Part shown: one piece after another, positions 1 through 8,455 of the stretch
How the letters are laid out: every line of letters begins with the position of its first letter
Numbering within the stretch: position 1 is the stretch's first letter
NCBI GenBank assembly: GCA_958295955.1
Contig: OY282420.1
Location: 1,936,435 to 2,000,434 of the forward strand
Direction: 5' to 3'
Length of the DNA stretch: 64,000 nt
Source of the DNA: an uncultured Bryobacterales bacterium
GTDB lineage: Bacteria; Acidobacteriota; Terriglobia; Bryobacterales; UBA6623
The notes under the pieces: generated by a model
What the model was told of the DNA's origin: nothing
The model's input: the letters and a program-made list of their open reading frames with translations, nothing else
Databases searched by the model: none
Translations under genes and position numbers: made by a program

Positions 1-2
1 TC

Positions 3-794
3 CTCTCCGCCGAAGAAATCTGGTGCCAAGGCTTTTCCGAACCCAACGCCGGTTCCGACCTGGCGGGGCTGCAAACGCGCGCCGTCTCCGACGGAGACGA
101 CTACGTCATCACCGGACAGAAAATCTGGACCTCGAACTCGCGGATCGCCGACTTCATCTTTCTGCTCGTGCGCACCGCTCCCGACGCGCCCCGCCACAAG
201 GGCATTACCGCCTTGATCGTCGATATGAAATCGCCCGGCGTCAGCGTCAAGCCGCTGCGGCAAATCACCGGCGACGCCGAGTTCGGCGAGGTTTTCTTCG
301 ATGAGGTGCGGGTTCCGCAAGCCAACCGGATAGGCGAAGAGAACAACGGCTGGATCGTGGCGATGAAGACCTTCACCCGCGAACGCGCCAACATCTCCGT
401 TTCCACCAGTGTCCGCCTCCAGCAGCAATGCGGCAACCTGCTCTCCGCCGTCAGGGGCCGCGACATCCCTGTCGACCCCCAATTCCGGCGTGAGGCCGCG
501 CGGGCGTATCTCGACAGCGAATGCCTCCAGCTCACCTGCGAGCGTCTATCCGAGCAGCTTTTCGGCTTCGAGTCCTCGCTGGTCAAGATCGTCGGCTCGG
601 AAGTCAACCAGCGCCTCCAGGAACTCGGCTTGAGCATGCTCGGCCCCGATGCGCCGCTGGTTCCGGACGGCGATTTCGAGAAGACTTGGCAATTCGGCTT
701 TCTGCGCTCGCGCGGCAACACGATCGAAGGGGGCACCTCCGAGATTCTGCGCAGCATCGTAGCCGAGCGCATCTTGGGACTGCCGCGCAAGTAA
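3..794 (+). CDS. Acyl-CoA dehydrogenase, C-terminal part (5' end outside window)
   Basis: The frame is open from the first bases of the window and reads LSAEEIWCQGFSEPNAGSDL, the middle-domain signature of FAD-dependent acyl-CoA dehydrogenases. It continues through the beta-barrel domain (GDAEFGEVFFDEVRVP) into the C-terminal helical domain, ending NTIEGGTSEILRSIVAERIL, the usual GGTSEI helix near the flavin. About 263 residues are present, roughly the last two thirds of a normal 380-400 residue enzyme. The family removes two hydrogens from acyl-CoA thioesters and passes electrons to ETF. Substrate chain length cannot be read from this fragment. The start codon lies to the left of the window. 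Confidence 0.93.
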   Translation, partial: LSAEEIWCQGFSEPNAGSDLAGLQTRAVSDGDDYVITGQKIWTSNSRIADFIFLLVRTAPDAPRHKGITALIVDMKSPGVSVKPLRQITGDAEFGEVFFDEVRVPQANRIGEENNGWIVAMKTFTRERANISVSTSVRLQQQCGNLLSAVRGRDIPVDPQFRREAARAYLDSECLQLTCERLSEQLFGFESSLVKIVGSEVNQRLQELGLSMLGPDAPLVPDGDFEKTWQFGFLRSRGNTIEGGTSEILRSIVAERILGLPRK

Positions 795-822
795 AATAGG
801 CCCGAGCGCCCCAGGCCGGTTA

Positions 823-851
823 TTCGCTTTTGGCGGCGGCCCTGCTATACT
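823..851 (+). promoter_or_regulatory. Sigma-70-like promoter of the S41 protease gene
   Basis: TTCGCT (823-828), a 17-bp spacer and TATACT (846-851) with an extended TGC just upstream of the -10. Predicted transcription start is near 858, leaving a leader of about 24 nt before the ATG at 882. Assigned by eye from consensus and spacing only. Confidence 0.5.
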
Positions 852-881
852 GATGGCGCCCGGACGGCCGGGCTTCCAGCG

Positions 882-2504
882 ATGAAAATAAACGGACGCC
901 GCTTCCGGCTCGGATGCCTTTTCGCTTCGGTATGCGCTCTTGCCCTTGCGCTCGGAGGCGCCGGCGGGCGGGCCGCCCCGCGGACGGACGGCGACCGGGT
1001 CGACGAAAGCTTGCGCAAGTTTACGCATGTCCTGGGAATCATCGAAAACAACTACGCCGACGAGGTCGAGTCCGCCAAGGCCATCTATCACGGCGCGATT
1101 CCGCAAATGCTGCGCGTTCTCGATCCGCATTCGTCGTTCTTCGATCCCGAGGCGTTCAAGCAGCTTCGCGACGATCAAAAAGGGCGCTATGCGGGCGTCG
1201 GCATGCAAATCGGCAACCGCAACGGCGGAACCGTCGTCATCGCGCCCTTCCCGCGCACTCCGGCCTATCGAGCCGGCTTGCGCCCCGGCGATGTCATTGT
1301 CGAAGTCGATAAAAACAATGTGGAAGACATGACGGTCGGCGAGGTTGCCGACCGCCTCCGCGGACCGGCCGATACCGAGGTCCTGATCGGGGTCGAGCGC
1401 CGGGGCCTCGATGAGATGCTCGAGTTCGCCGTGGTGCGCGCCGAAATACCCAGGCCCAGCATTCCGACGGCGTTCCAAATCGAGCCGGGGGTCGGTTTTA
1501 TCAGGATCGACACCTTCAACGAAAACACCGGCCGCGAGCTCGATGCAGCCTTGGCGAAGCTCGACGCCGCGAACCTGCAAGGCGTCATCCTCGACATGCG
1601 GGAAAACCGCGGCGGCCTGCTCAGCGAGGGCGTGCGGGTTTCGGACCGCTTTCTGGAAAAAGGCCAGACGATCGTATCGCATCACGGCCGCGCTTCCCAA
1701 GAGCGCAACTACACGGTGCGCAAGGGCAACGGCGGCAGGAAATTTCCGATGGTGGTGATGGTCAACTGCAATTCCGCCTCGGCCTCGGAAATCGTCGCCG
1801 GCGCCATGCAAGACCACGACCGCGCGCTCGTCGTGGGGCACAGCACATTCGGCAAGGGTCTGGTGCAGACCGTCTATGAGCTTCCGGAGACGTCGGGGCT
1901 GGCGCTGACGACGGCGCGCTATTACACGCCCAGCGGCCGCCTCATCCAGCGCCGCTACGACGGCGTTTCGATGATCGACTACTACAACAATCCCTGCAGT
2001 GAGGGCTATCGGCCGAATCAGGAGGAAGTCCGCTTGACCGACAAGGGCCGGCGGGTCTTCGCCGGCGGCGGCATCACGCCCGACGTCGAGTTCGAGGAAC
2101 GGCGCCCGAACGACTTCCAGTGGATGCTCGTCAGGGAATTCGTCATCAGCACTTTCGCCCAGGACTATACCCGCGAGCATCCCGACCTGCCGCGCGGCTG
2201 GGACGTGACCGGCGAAGTCGTGGAAGAGTTCCGTCTGTTCCTGAACAGCGAGAAGATCGAATATACCCAGGCGGACTTCATCGAAAACGTGGATTTCATC
2301 AAGCGCTTCATCAAGCGCGAGGTCTATAATTCGGCCTACGACATCGAAGAAGGGCAGCGCGTTTACTACGAGTTGGACCCCGACGTGCAACGGGCGGTCA
2401 AGCTGCTGCCCAAGGCCGAGGAATTGTTGAAAGACGACAAGAGCCTCGTCGCCGCGGCCGCGGGAGCGAGGCAGCGGCGCCCCGGCGGCCGGCGGTCGCC
2501 CTGA
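882..2504 (+). CDS. S41 family C-terminal processing peptidase (CtpA-like), secreted
   Basis: A 540-residue protein with an N-terminal signal segment (hydrophobic run LFASVCALALALGG). A PDZ domain follows at about residues 95-185 (GVGMQIGNRNGGTVVIAPF, GLRPGDVIVEVD), then the S41 catalytic domain. The catalytic serine lies in NCNSASASEIVAGA near residue 299 and the lysine in STFGKGLVQT near residue 323, the Ser-Lys dyad of this family. CtpA-type proteases trim or degrade periplasmic proteins from the C-terminus, with the PDZ domain recognising the substrate tail. A C-terminal extension of about 120 residues follows the catalytic core. The ATG at 882 is chosen because it gives the signal peptide and sits downstream of a good promoter. 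Confidence 0.93.
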   Translation: MKINGRRFRLGCLFASVCALALALGGAGGRAAPRTDGDRVDESLRKFTHVLGIIENNYADEVESAKAIYHGAIPQMLRVLDPHSSFFDPEAFKQLRDDQKGRYAGVGMQIGNRNGGTVVIAPFPRTPAYRAGLRPGDVIVEVDKNNVEDMTVGEVADRLRGPADTEVLIGVERRGLDEMLEFAVVRAEIPRPSIPTAFQIEPGVGFIRIDTFNENTGRELDAALAKLDAANLQGVILDMRENRGGLLSEGVRVSDRFLEKGQTIVSHHGRASQERNYTVRKGNGGRKFPMVVMVNCNSASASEIVAGAMQDHDRALVVGHSTFGKGLVQTVYELPETSGLALTTARYYTPSGRLIQRRYDGVSMIDYYNNPCSEGYRPNQEEVRLTDKGRRVFAGGGITPDVEFEERRPNDFQWMLVREFVISTFAQDYTREHPDLPRGWDVTGEVVEEFRLFLNSEKIEYTQADFIENVDFIKRFIKREVYNSAYDIEEGQRVYYELDPDVQRAVKLLPKAEELLKDDKSLVAAAAGARQRRPGGRRSP

Positions 2505-2638
2505 AGCCTGCGGGGAATAGCCGCTCGGCTGATAGACTCGCGCCCGACGCGAGCGGTCCGCGGGCCGTCGGCGCGGCTCAAACCGGGTATCGCCGCCGGT
2601 TCGAAAAGTCGGCGCCGCCGAGACGCGAAGGGAGCATC

Positions 2639-4348
2639 ATGCAGCGTTTGCACGGTGCGCTGGCGATAGCATGCATGTTCGGTCCGGCACTGGTCGGCAC
2701 CGGCGCTTCCGCTCAAACGTTCCCTGCCCGCGAGCATCTCGACGTCGTTGTCGACGGCGCGGGCACTTGGCCCGGTCGGCGGTTTGCGCGGGCCGATTCC
2801 CTGCGCAGCGGTGCGACCGGACGGATTTCGAGCACGGCGGCCCACCAGATCCTCGTCGAGTTGGCGCCCGACGACACCGCTCCCGCGAATCTGTTCGATC
2901 TGAACGGGCGGACGCTGGTCTTCACGCCGGACGGCGCCGGCGGCTACTCGAGGTCGGTCCAATCCGTGGCATGGGAAGACGACATCGGCATACCGGTTGC
3001 GGACGGGGCGGAGATCCAGCTTCAGAGCTTCACGTTCGACTTCGCCGGCCGCAGGTGGGGGTCGTTCTTTGTAAGCCGGCAAGGTCTGATCACGTTCGGC
3101 GAGCCGCTTGCTTACAACTATCAGGAGGACGACAACCGGTTCACCACCATGCGGGAGATCGCCGTCAAGCTCGTGGACGCGCCCACGATCAGCCCGTTGT
3201 TCAAGCCCACGTTCGGCGGAGCTTTCGGCCTTGACTCTTTGGCCGGCCGGCATGTCGCGCACCGGGACGATCGGACCGTCGTAACCTGGTTTGCGGCCGA
3301 CCAGTGGGGACACTACCCCGGCGGTCTTCGACCGAGCACCGCGGACAACCGCTATCAGGCCGTCTTGCACGCCGATGGGCGCATCGCATTCAACTACCGG
3401 AAGATCACCGTTAGTGACGGCATAGTCGGTCTGTTCGACGCTGCTGAAGTCGCCAAGGACCACTTGCTCGCGAGCATCGCCGACCCAACGGATCCCGAGC
3501 TTCCCGGCCACCTCGACTTGCTGGGCGCCGCGGTCTACGCGACGAACGCCGGTTCCAGCGTGATTCTTGAGTTCACGTTGCGGGAGCCGATACCGGAACC
3601 CGGCGCCGGTGAGTTCTACACTTACCGCCTCCATTTCGATACGGACGAGCCGTATTGGGACCACCCGCTCGACTGGTCGGACGAAGATGCCACCTGGATG
3701 ATCGACGTCAGGGAGGGTGGCGAATACACCGCTCGCGGCAAAGGCGTCCGGCAGTTCCTGGGCGGTAAGGGTGAAGCCCGTATCTCGCTGCTGGCCGATG
3801 CCTCGGTTCTTGAAGGTGACGGCCGGAGAATCTCCGCCATGGCCGTCGCCGGCGCCGCCCATTTTAGAGACGATCAGTGGGTCCAAGGCGACTACGACTC
3901 CCGCGCGCTGTTGGAGTTCCCCGCCGGCGGCGGTACACGAGGGGTTGACCTGTCGGCTTCCGATAGCCGTTTTTCTCGGGACCACGCCGAGATATTCCAC
4001 TACCGCGGGCAACCCAACTTGACAGACATCTCTTGCCGCGTCCTGAACGCGCTTGGCGACGAGTTCGATCTGCTCACCTTTCACAGCGAGTTTCGTGTCG
4101 ACAAACAGGAAGCCGGATCGGGTTGGAGCCCTCATTGGCTCAACGCTACAGGAACTGGGCAGCAACTTCGGCCCGCACCGTGCGGAAGCCGGCGGTTCAG
4201 GGGTCATCTTCACCTACCTATATGGTTGCCCGGCATCGTCGTCAACGATCGCGACCCCGGCTTGACGCACGAATTCATGCATACGTGGACCGCTTACCTG
4301 TCGTACGAGAAGAACGGCCGGCGCGAACCCCTCAGCGATACGATTTGA
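2639..4348 (+). CDS. Secreted HExxH (zincin-like) protein, upstream part of a gene interrupted by an in-frame TGA
   Basis: The 569-residue reading frame opens with a signal peptide (MQRLHGALAIACMFGPALV, then GASAQ) after the SD-like GAAGGGAG. The body is beta-rich and resembles large secreted acidobacterial proteins; no named catalytic family could be assigned except for the motif HEFMHTW close to the end, which matches the HExxH zinc-metallopeptidase signature. The frame stops at TGA 4346-4348, but the same frame stays open straight after it (GCHWRVGLHTPAAFPW) and joins the next entry. The two entries therefore probably represent one gene of about 1090 codons. Whether the N-terminal product is made or functional is unknown, and a third zinc ligand cannot be identified. 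Confidence 0.7.
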   Translation: MQRLHGALAIACMFGPALVGTGASAQTFPAREHLDVVVDGAGTWPGRRFARADSLRSGATGRISSTAAHQILVELAPDDTAPANLFDLNGRTLVFTPDGAGGYSRSVQSVAWEDDIGIPVADGAEIQLQSFTFDFAGRRWGSFFVSRQGLITFGEPLAYNYQEDDNRFTTMREIAVKLVDAPTISPLFKPTFGGAFGLDSLAGRHVAHRDDRTVVTWFAADQWGHYPGGLRPSTADNRYQAVLHADGRIAFNYRKITVSDGIVGLFDAAEVAKDHLLASIADPTDPELPGHLDLLGAAVYATNAGSSVILEFTLREPIPEPGAGEFYTYRLHFDTDEPYWDHPLDWSDEDATWMIDVREGGEYTARGKGVRQFLGGKGEARISLLADASVLEGDGRRISAMAVAGAAHFRDDQWVQGDYDSRALLEFPAGGGTRGVDLSASDSRFSRDHAEIFHYRGQPNLTDISCRVLNALGDEFDLLTFHSEFRVDKQEAGSGWSPHWLNATGTGQQLRPAPCGSRRFRGHLHLPIWLPGIVVNDRDPGLTHEFMHTWTAYLSYEKNGRREPLSDTI

Positions 4349-4420
4349 GGTTGTCACTGGCGCGTTGGGCTTCACACGCCCGCCGCCTTTCCGTGGCGCG
4401 GCGGGGACGCCCCGTCCATC

Positions 4421-5917
4421 ATGGCCGCGTTGGGGGGCGGGTTCTGGCGCGACAACGGCGATGGAACCTTCACACCGGCGGCGGCGGGGCGTCTTTTTGA
4501 GAGCGGCCCCTCCTGGCTCGACCTGTACCTGGCGGGACTGGCCTCGGCCGCGGAAGTGCCGGATATGTTCCTGCTGCGGAATCTGCAACCGGTGAACGAG
4601 GGTGACCCATGGGGGCCGCACACCGGCGACAAGGAGATCATCACGATTGAGCAGATCGTCGCAGCCGAGGGGCCGAGGATACCGTCGGCGGCGGAGGCGC
4701 AGAAAGACTTCAATGCGGGCTTCGTGTACCTACTGGATCCCGGGCAGACGCCTGACCCCGACCTGCTCCGCCTGCATGCGGAGTATCGCGACAAGGTCAT
4801 CGAGCATTGGTCGCATGTGACGGGCGGACGATCTCGGATTACGACAGCCGTGCCGGGCTCTCCCAACAGCTCGCCGGTGGCGGTCGGAACGCTGCCCGAT
4901 CTGACGCTGCGCGCCGGCGGCGCGGCGGTAAAGGTAGAAGTGGCGGCAGCGTTCCGCGACCCGGACGGGGGGCTGTTGACCTTCAGAGCGACCTCGTCGG
5001 CGCCGACTGTGGCGACGGTGGCGGTGTCGCGGAGCGTGCTGACGGTGACGCCGGCGGCAGCGGGGACGACGACGGTGACGGTGACGGCCACGGATACCGG
5101 CGGGTTGAGCGCGATGCGGCAGTTCGCGGTAGCCGTGGCGGCTTTTCCCGTTATCTCCGAGGGCGGGGTGGCGCCGGCCAACGGAACCCCTCTCGTGAAG
5201 CGCATTTCCCCCAACGCTCTCATTTCCGTCTTCGGACGGGATTTCGCGCCGCAAGGAGCGCCGACGCTCAGCCCCGCGCTCGACGCCTCCGGCAGGGTTG
5301 CCGCCGTTTTGGCCGGCGCCTGCCTTGAGATCGGCGGCCGGCGCGCCCCGCTGTTCGCGGTCACGCCGACCCAGATCAACGCCCAGGTCCCGCACGACCT
5401 GACGGGGGAGCAGGCAACGGTGACGGTCGTCCGCGGCTGCGGGACGGCGAACGCACGGCGCAGCGAAGCGGCAAACGTTGCCGTCGCCGCCGTCTCGCCG
5501 GCGTTCTTCAACGTGGTTAGCAATCCCGACGGGCGCAACCCGCTGGCGGCGCTGCACGGCGGCGGACCGGCTCTGGTCGGCGCGCCGGAGTTGGGGGCGG
5601 AGTTCACGCCGGCCGCGCCGGGCGAGACGGTCACGCTGTACGGAACCGGTTTCGGGCCGACCGAGCCGGCCATCGAAGCGGGCCGCATTCCGGGCGCCGC
5701 GGCCAACCTGGTTCACCCGATCTCGTTTACTGTCGGCGGCATCGCCGTTCCCCCGCAAGACGTGCTTTACGCGGGCGCGTCGCCCTGCTGCGCGGGACTA
5801 CAGCAGTTCGCGCTGCGCCTGCCCGCTTCCCTGCCCGACGGCGACGCGGCCGTCACGGCGTCAGTGCTCGGCGTTTACACTCCCCAAGGGCCGTTCCTCA
5901 CTGTCCAACGCCGATAA
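4421..5917 (+). CDS. Downstream part of the interrupted secreted protein: Ig-like domain plus TIGR03437 (Solibacter) C-terminal domain
   Basis: Same reading frame as the preceding entry; coding sense begins immediately after the TGA at 4346-4348, and the first internal ATG is at 4421. About 498 residues. The first 130 continue the secreted protein (GGGFWRDNGDGTFTPAAAGR). Residues about 155-240 form an Ig/cadherin-like repeat (LPDLTLRAGGAAVKVEVAAA, a run of T and V). The last 250 residues carry the TIGR03437 pattern: ISPNALISVFGRDFA, TPTQINAQVPHDL, LYGTGFGPTEPA and VLYAGASPCCAGLQQFALRL. That domain is characteristic of Solibacter and relatives and its function is unknown. No SD sequence is evident at 4421, so independent translation is doubtful. 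Confidence 0.7.
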   Translation: MAALGGGFWRDNGDGTFTPAAAGRLFESGPSWLDLYLAGLASAAEVPDMFLLRNLQPVNEGDPWGPHTGDKEIITIEQIVAAEGPRIPSAAEAQKDFNAGFVYLLDPGQTPDPDLLRLHAEYRDKVIEHWSHVTGGRSRITTAVPGSPNSSPVAVGTLPDLTLRAGGAAVKVEVAAAFRDPDGGLLTFRATSSAPTVATVAVSRSVLTVTPAAAGTTTVTVTATDTGGLSAMRQFAVAVAAFPVISEGGVAPANGTPLVKRISPNALISVFGRDFAPQGAPTLSPALDASGRVAAVLAGACLEIGGRRAPLFAVTPTQINAQVPHDLTGEQATVTVVRGCGTANARRSEAANVAVAAVSPAFFNVVSNPDGRNPLAALHGGGPALVGAPELGAEFTPAAPGETVTLYGTGFGPTEPAIEAGRIPGAAANLVHPISFTVGGIAVPPQDVLYAGASPCCAGLQQFALRLPASLPDGDAAVTASVLGVYTPQGPFLTVQRR

Positions 5918-5975
5918 GGGAACCGCGGCATGGGGAATATCCGGCAGTACGGCATGAACGGGAAAGGCGCCGGCA

Positions 5976-6004
5976 TTGCAACCCGCGCGCAACTTTGCTA
6001 GAGT
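5976..6004 (+). promoter_or_regulatory. Sigma-70-like promoter of the envelope operon
   Basis: TTGCAA (5976-5981), a 17-bp spacer and TAGAGT (5999-6004), with TGC immediately before the -10. It lies in the 234-bp gap before the DUF465 gene and would give a leader of about 140 nt. Assigned by eye. Confidence 0.45.
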
Positions 6005-6151
6005 AAATCCGCTTCGGATGACGAATCCGCTCACCCCGCGGCAGTCCCCACACCCCACGGCGCGGCCGTTCCGCCGGCCCCGCGCAGCGGCTCCGGAACA
6101 GAGCCGCGGGACCGCTCGGCATCTTCAATCCGCAGGAGGAAAGCGTACGCC

Positions 6152-6385
6152 ATGCAAATGCCCGAATCAGTCAGGATAGCCGCCGAGTTGATGGAATCCA
6201 ACCCGGAATTCCGCAAGCTCAAGCAGCAACATGCGGATTATGAACGCCGCCTCAACGAGCTCGGCGAACGGCGGTATCCTTCCCTGGAAGAGCAAATCGA
6301 AGAAACGCGCCTCAAGAAGCTCAAGCTCAACTTGAAAGACCAGATGCAGCAGATCGTCGACCGGCACGCGGCGCGCGTCTCGTAG
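6152..6385 (+). CDS. DUF465 (YdcH-like) small protein
   Basis: A 77-residue, highly charged, all-helical protein. The C-terminal half (LEEQIEETRLKKLKLNLKDQ followed by MQQIVDRH) matches the DUF465/YdcH pattern of a short coiled-coil hairpin. The start is supported by a strong SD (AGGAGGAAAG, about 8-9 nt upstream of ATG). It is the first gene of a co-directional group with psd, pssA and lptE; the gap to psd is 43 nt. The biochemical role of the family is not known. Confidence 0.8.
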   Translation: MQMPESVRIAAELMESNPEFRKLKQQHADYERRLNELGERRYPSLEEQIEETRLKKLKLNLKDQMQQIVDRHAARVS

Positions 6386-6428
6386 CAAGCCCGGCGCGGC
6401 TGCCGCACCCTTCGCTTGCAACGCGGCC

Positions 6429-7055
6429 ATGATCAAGGACGGAATCTACTACGGCATCGGCTGCGCCGCCGCGGCGGCGGCCGTCGCTTGGCTGCTGACG
6501 CCTCCTGCGGCTGCGCCGTTCCTGGTGATCGGGGCCTTCTGCCTTTACTTTTTCCGCGATCCGCAACGCCGCATCCCCGCGGGTCCGGTCTGCGTCTCGC
6601 CGGCCGACGGCAAGGTTGTGCAGGTCCGCGAGCTTGCCGGCGGCCGCACGCAGATCGGCATTTTTCTCAACATTTTCGACGTTCACGTCAATCGGGCGCC
6701 CATCGGCGGGCGCGTGCAGCGCGTCGCCTACCGGCGCGGCCGTTTCCTGCCGGCCTACAACGATCTCGCCTCCTCCGGCAACGAGCAGAACACCGTGGTC
6801 ATCGAAGAAGAAAGCGCCGGCGGCGGGAGCGTGGTGGAGGTCAGGCAAATCGCCGGCTTGATCGCGCGCCGCATCGTGTGCCATAACAAAGTCGGCGACC
6901 GAGTGCGCAAAGGAGAACGCTTCGGGCTGATTAAGTTTGGCTCGCGGGTCGATATTTTGCTGGGGCCCGAATGGAAAATTACCGCCGCCGCCGGGGACAG
7001 GGTAGTCGGCGGCAGCTCGATTCTGGCCGAAAAACGGAGCTCGCGGACGGCATGA
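6429..7055 (+). CDS. psd: Phosphatidylserine decarboxylase proenzyme, short type
   Basis: A 208-residue protein with two N-terminal hydrophobic segments and the family landmarks CVSPADGKVVQV (about residues 57-68), IGIFLNIFDVHVNRAP (about 77-92), NEQNTVVIEE and the C-terminal GGSSILAE. The GSS motif near residue 198 is the self-cleavage site that generates the pyruvoyl cofactor in short-type enzymes. The enzyme converts phosphatidylserine to phosphatidylethanolamine in the inner membrane. Its stop codon overlaps the start of pssA (ATGA at 7052-7055), so the two successive steps of PE synthesis are translationally coupled. Confidence 0.95.
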   Translation: MIKDGIYYGIGCAAAAAAVAWLLTPPAAAPFLVIGAFCLYFFRDPQRRIPAGPVCVSPADGKVVQVRELAGGRTQIGIFLNIFDVHVNRAPIGGRVQRVAYRRGRFLPAYNDLASSGNEQNTVVIEEESAGGGSVVEVRQIAGLIARRIVCHNKVGDRVRKGERFGLIKFGSRVDILLGPEWKITAAAGDRVVGGSSILAEKRSSRTA

Positions 7056-7915
7056 ACATTCGCAAAAGCAGACGCGACAGCCCGCCTTACGCATTGCCGA
7101 CGCTGTTCACGGTCGGCACGCTTTTCTGCGGGTACTACACCCTGATGAAAACGCTGCAGGCGATGGCCTTGCCGGCGTCCGAGGCCGCGCAGGCGTCCCG
7201 CCTGTTCGATTTTGCCGCGATCTCCATCGGTATCGCCGTGTTTACGGACGGACTCGACGGCCGCATCGCCCGCTTGACCAAGTCCACCAGCGAGTTCGGC
7301 GCCGAGCTCGACTCCCTGGCCGACTGCATCACGTTCGGCGTGGCTCCGGCCGCGCTGGCCTTCGCCTGGGGCGTGCGCGGCCTGCAAATCGAGCAGGGCG
7401 GTATCTTCGGCGAGTTGCTTTCGCCGATCGGCTATTTATGCACCTTCTTGTTCCTGACCTGCGGCGCCGCGCGTCTGGCCCGCTTCAACGTGCAGAAGAA
7501 TCCGCGGCCCAAGAACCCCGGCAGACCGGATCGCAAGTATTTCGTCGGCCTGCCCATCCCGCCCGCCGCCGGCCTGTTGGCCGCCGTCGTTCATGTCCGC
7601 TCGGGACGGCCGATCGAGGCGTGGTGGCCGTGGGGCCTGCTCTGGTGCCTGTTGATCGCCTGCCTGGGGGCGCTGATGATCTCCGGCTGGCGCTACCGCA
7701 GCTTCAAAGATCTGAACTTCATGCGCAAGCCGTCTCTGGGCGTGGTCTTTTTCGCCACGATGATCTTCCTGATCTGGAATTTCTCACGGCCCGTTCTGCT
7801 GACCATGGCCTCGGCTTTCGTGCTCAGCGGGGTGGTCACGCGCATCGGCGGCCTGCGGCAGCGAACTCTCTCCCGCGCCGCGGAACCCGCTCCCGGCAAC
7901 CCGCGCATAAACTGA
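7052..7915 (+). CDS. pssA: CDP-diacylglycerol--serine O-phosphatidyltransferase
   Basis: A 287-residue polytopic membrane protein. The CDP-alcohol phosphatidyltransferase signature D-G-x2-A-R-x8-G-x3-D-x3-D is complete: DGRIAR, then G and two aspartates in FGAELDSLAD (about residues 69-92). It makes phosphatidylserine from CDP-diacylglycerol and serine, the substrate of Psd encoded just upstream. The ATG at 7052 is chosen over an upstream in-frame ATG at 6971 because it gives the ATGA overlap with psd and starts at MNIRKSRRDSPPYALPTLFT, typical of the family. Confidence 0.95.
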   Translation: MNIRKSRRDSPPYALPTLFTVGTLFCGYYTLMKTLQAMALPASEAAQASRLFDFAAISIGIAVFTDGLDGRIARLTKSTSEFGAELDSLADCITFGVAPAALAFAWGVRGLQIEQGGIFGELLSPIGYLCTFLFLTCGAARLARFNVQKNPRPKNPGRPDRKYFVGLPIPPAAGLLAAVVHVRSGRPIEAWWPWGLLWCLLIACLGALMISGWRYRSFKDLNFMRKPSLGVVFFATMIFLIWNFSRPVLLTMASAFVLSGVVTRIGGLRQRTLSRAAEPAPGNPRIN

Positions 7916-7920
7916 ATGCA

Positions 7921-8454
7921 ATGGTCTCCGCCAAGAGTTGCAGCACGGCCGCGCTCCCGGCTCTGCTGCTCGCCGTAACAACCGCTTGCGGCTACCGCCT
8001 GGCCGGCCGGGCCGACACCTTGCCCGACAACATCCGCACCATTGCCGTCCCGGCTTTTACCAACGCCACGACGGAATTCAAAATCGAGCAGTACCTGACG
8101 CAGGCGGTCGTCCGCGAATTCATTACGCGGACGCGCTACAACGTCGTGAGCGACGAAAACAACGCCGACGCCTTGTTGCGCGGCACCGTTGTCACCTTTC
8201 ACGCAGTCCCGCAGAACTTCGATCCGGTGACCGGCCGCGCCACGAGCGTCACCACGATTACGCGCGTACACGTCGATCTGTGGGATCGCGCACAGGGCAA
8301 ATCCCTCTACCTCAACCCCAATCTCGAGCAGCGCGAAACCTATGAAGTCAGCGCCGACCCCGACGCCTTTATCGAGGAACGCGGCGCGGCTCTGCAGCGC
8401 GCCAGCCGGACGATGGCCGGAACGCTGGTCTCGGCGATTCTCGAAGGTTTTTAG
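7921..8454 (+). CDS. lptE: LPS-assembly lipoprotein LptE
   Basis: A 177-residue protein starting 5 nt after pssA stops. The N-terminus is a lipoprotein-type signal ending TTACGYRLAG, with the lipidated cysteine near residue 23; the lipobox is slightly degenerate. The mature part begins CGYRLAGRADTLPDNIRTIA, the conserved LptE N-terminus, and contains NATTEFKIEQYLTQAVVREF. LptE plugs the LptD barrel in the outer membrane and helps insert lipopolysaccharide. Its presence here supports a diderm with LPS-like lipids. The gene sits at the end of a phospholipid operon and directly before a sulfatase gene. Confidence 0.88.
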   Translation: MVSAKSCSTAALPALLLAVTTACGYRLAGRADTLPDNIRTIAVPAFTNATTEFKIEQYLTQAVVREFITRTRYNVVSDENNADALLRGTVVTFHAVPQNFDPVTGRATSVTTITRVHVDLWDRAQGKSLYLNPNLEQRETYEVSADPDAFIEERGAALQRASRTMAGTLVSAILEGF

Positions 8455-8455
8455 C

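Noticed and set aside
546-2390. A 614-codon open frame on the minus strand opposite the S41 protease
   Set aside because: Shadow of the protease gene and the dehydrogenase tail; no domain signature.
4053-4265. Possible frameshift before the HExxH motif in the split secreted protein
   Set aside because: The alternative frame gives no sensible continuation, while the main frame reads smoothly through GSRRFRGHLHLPIW to HEFMHTW. Only the TGA at 4346 breaks it.
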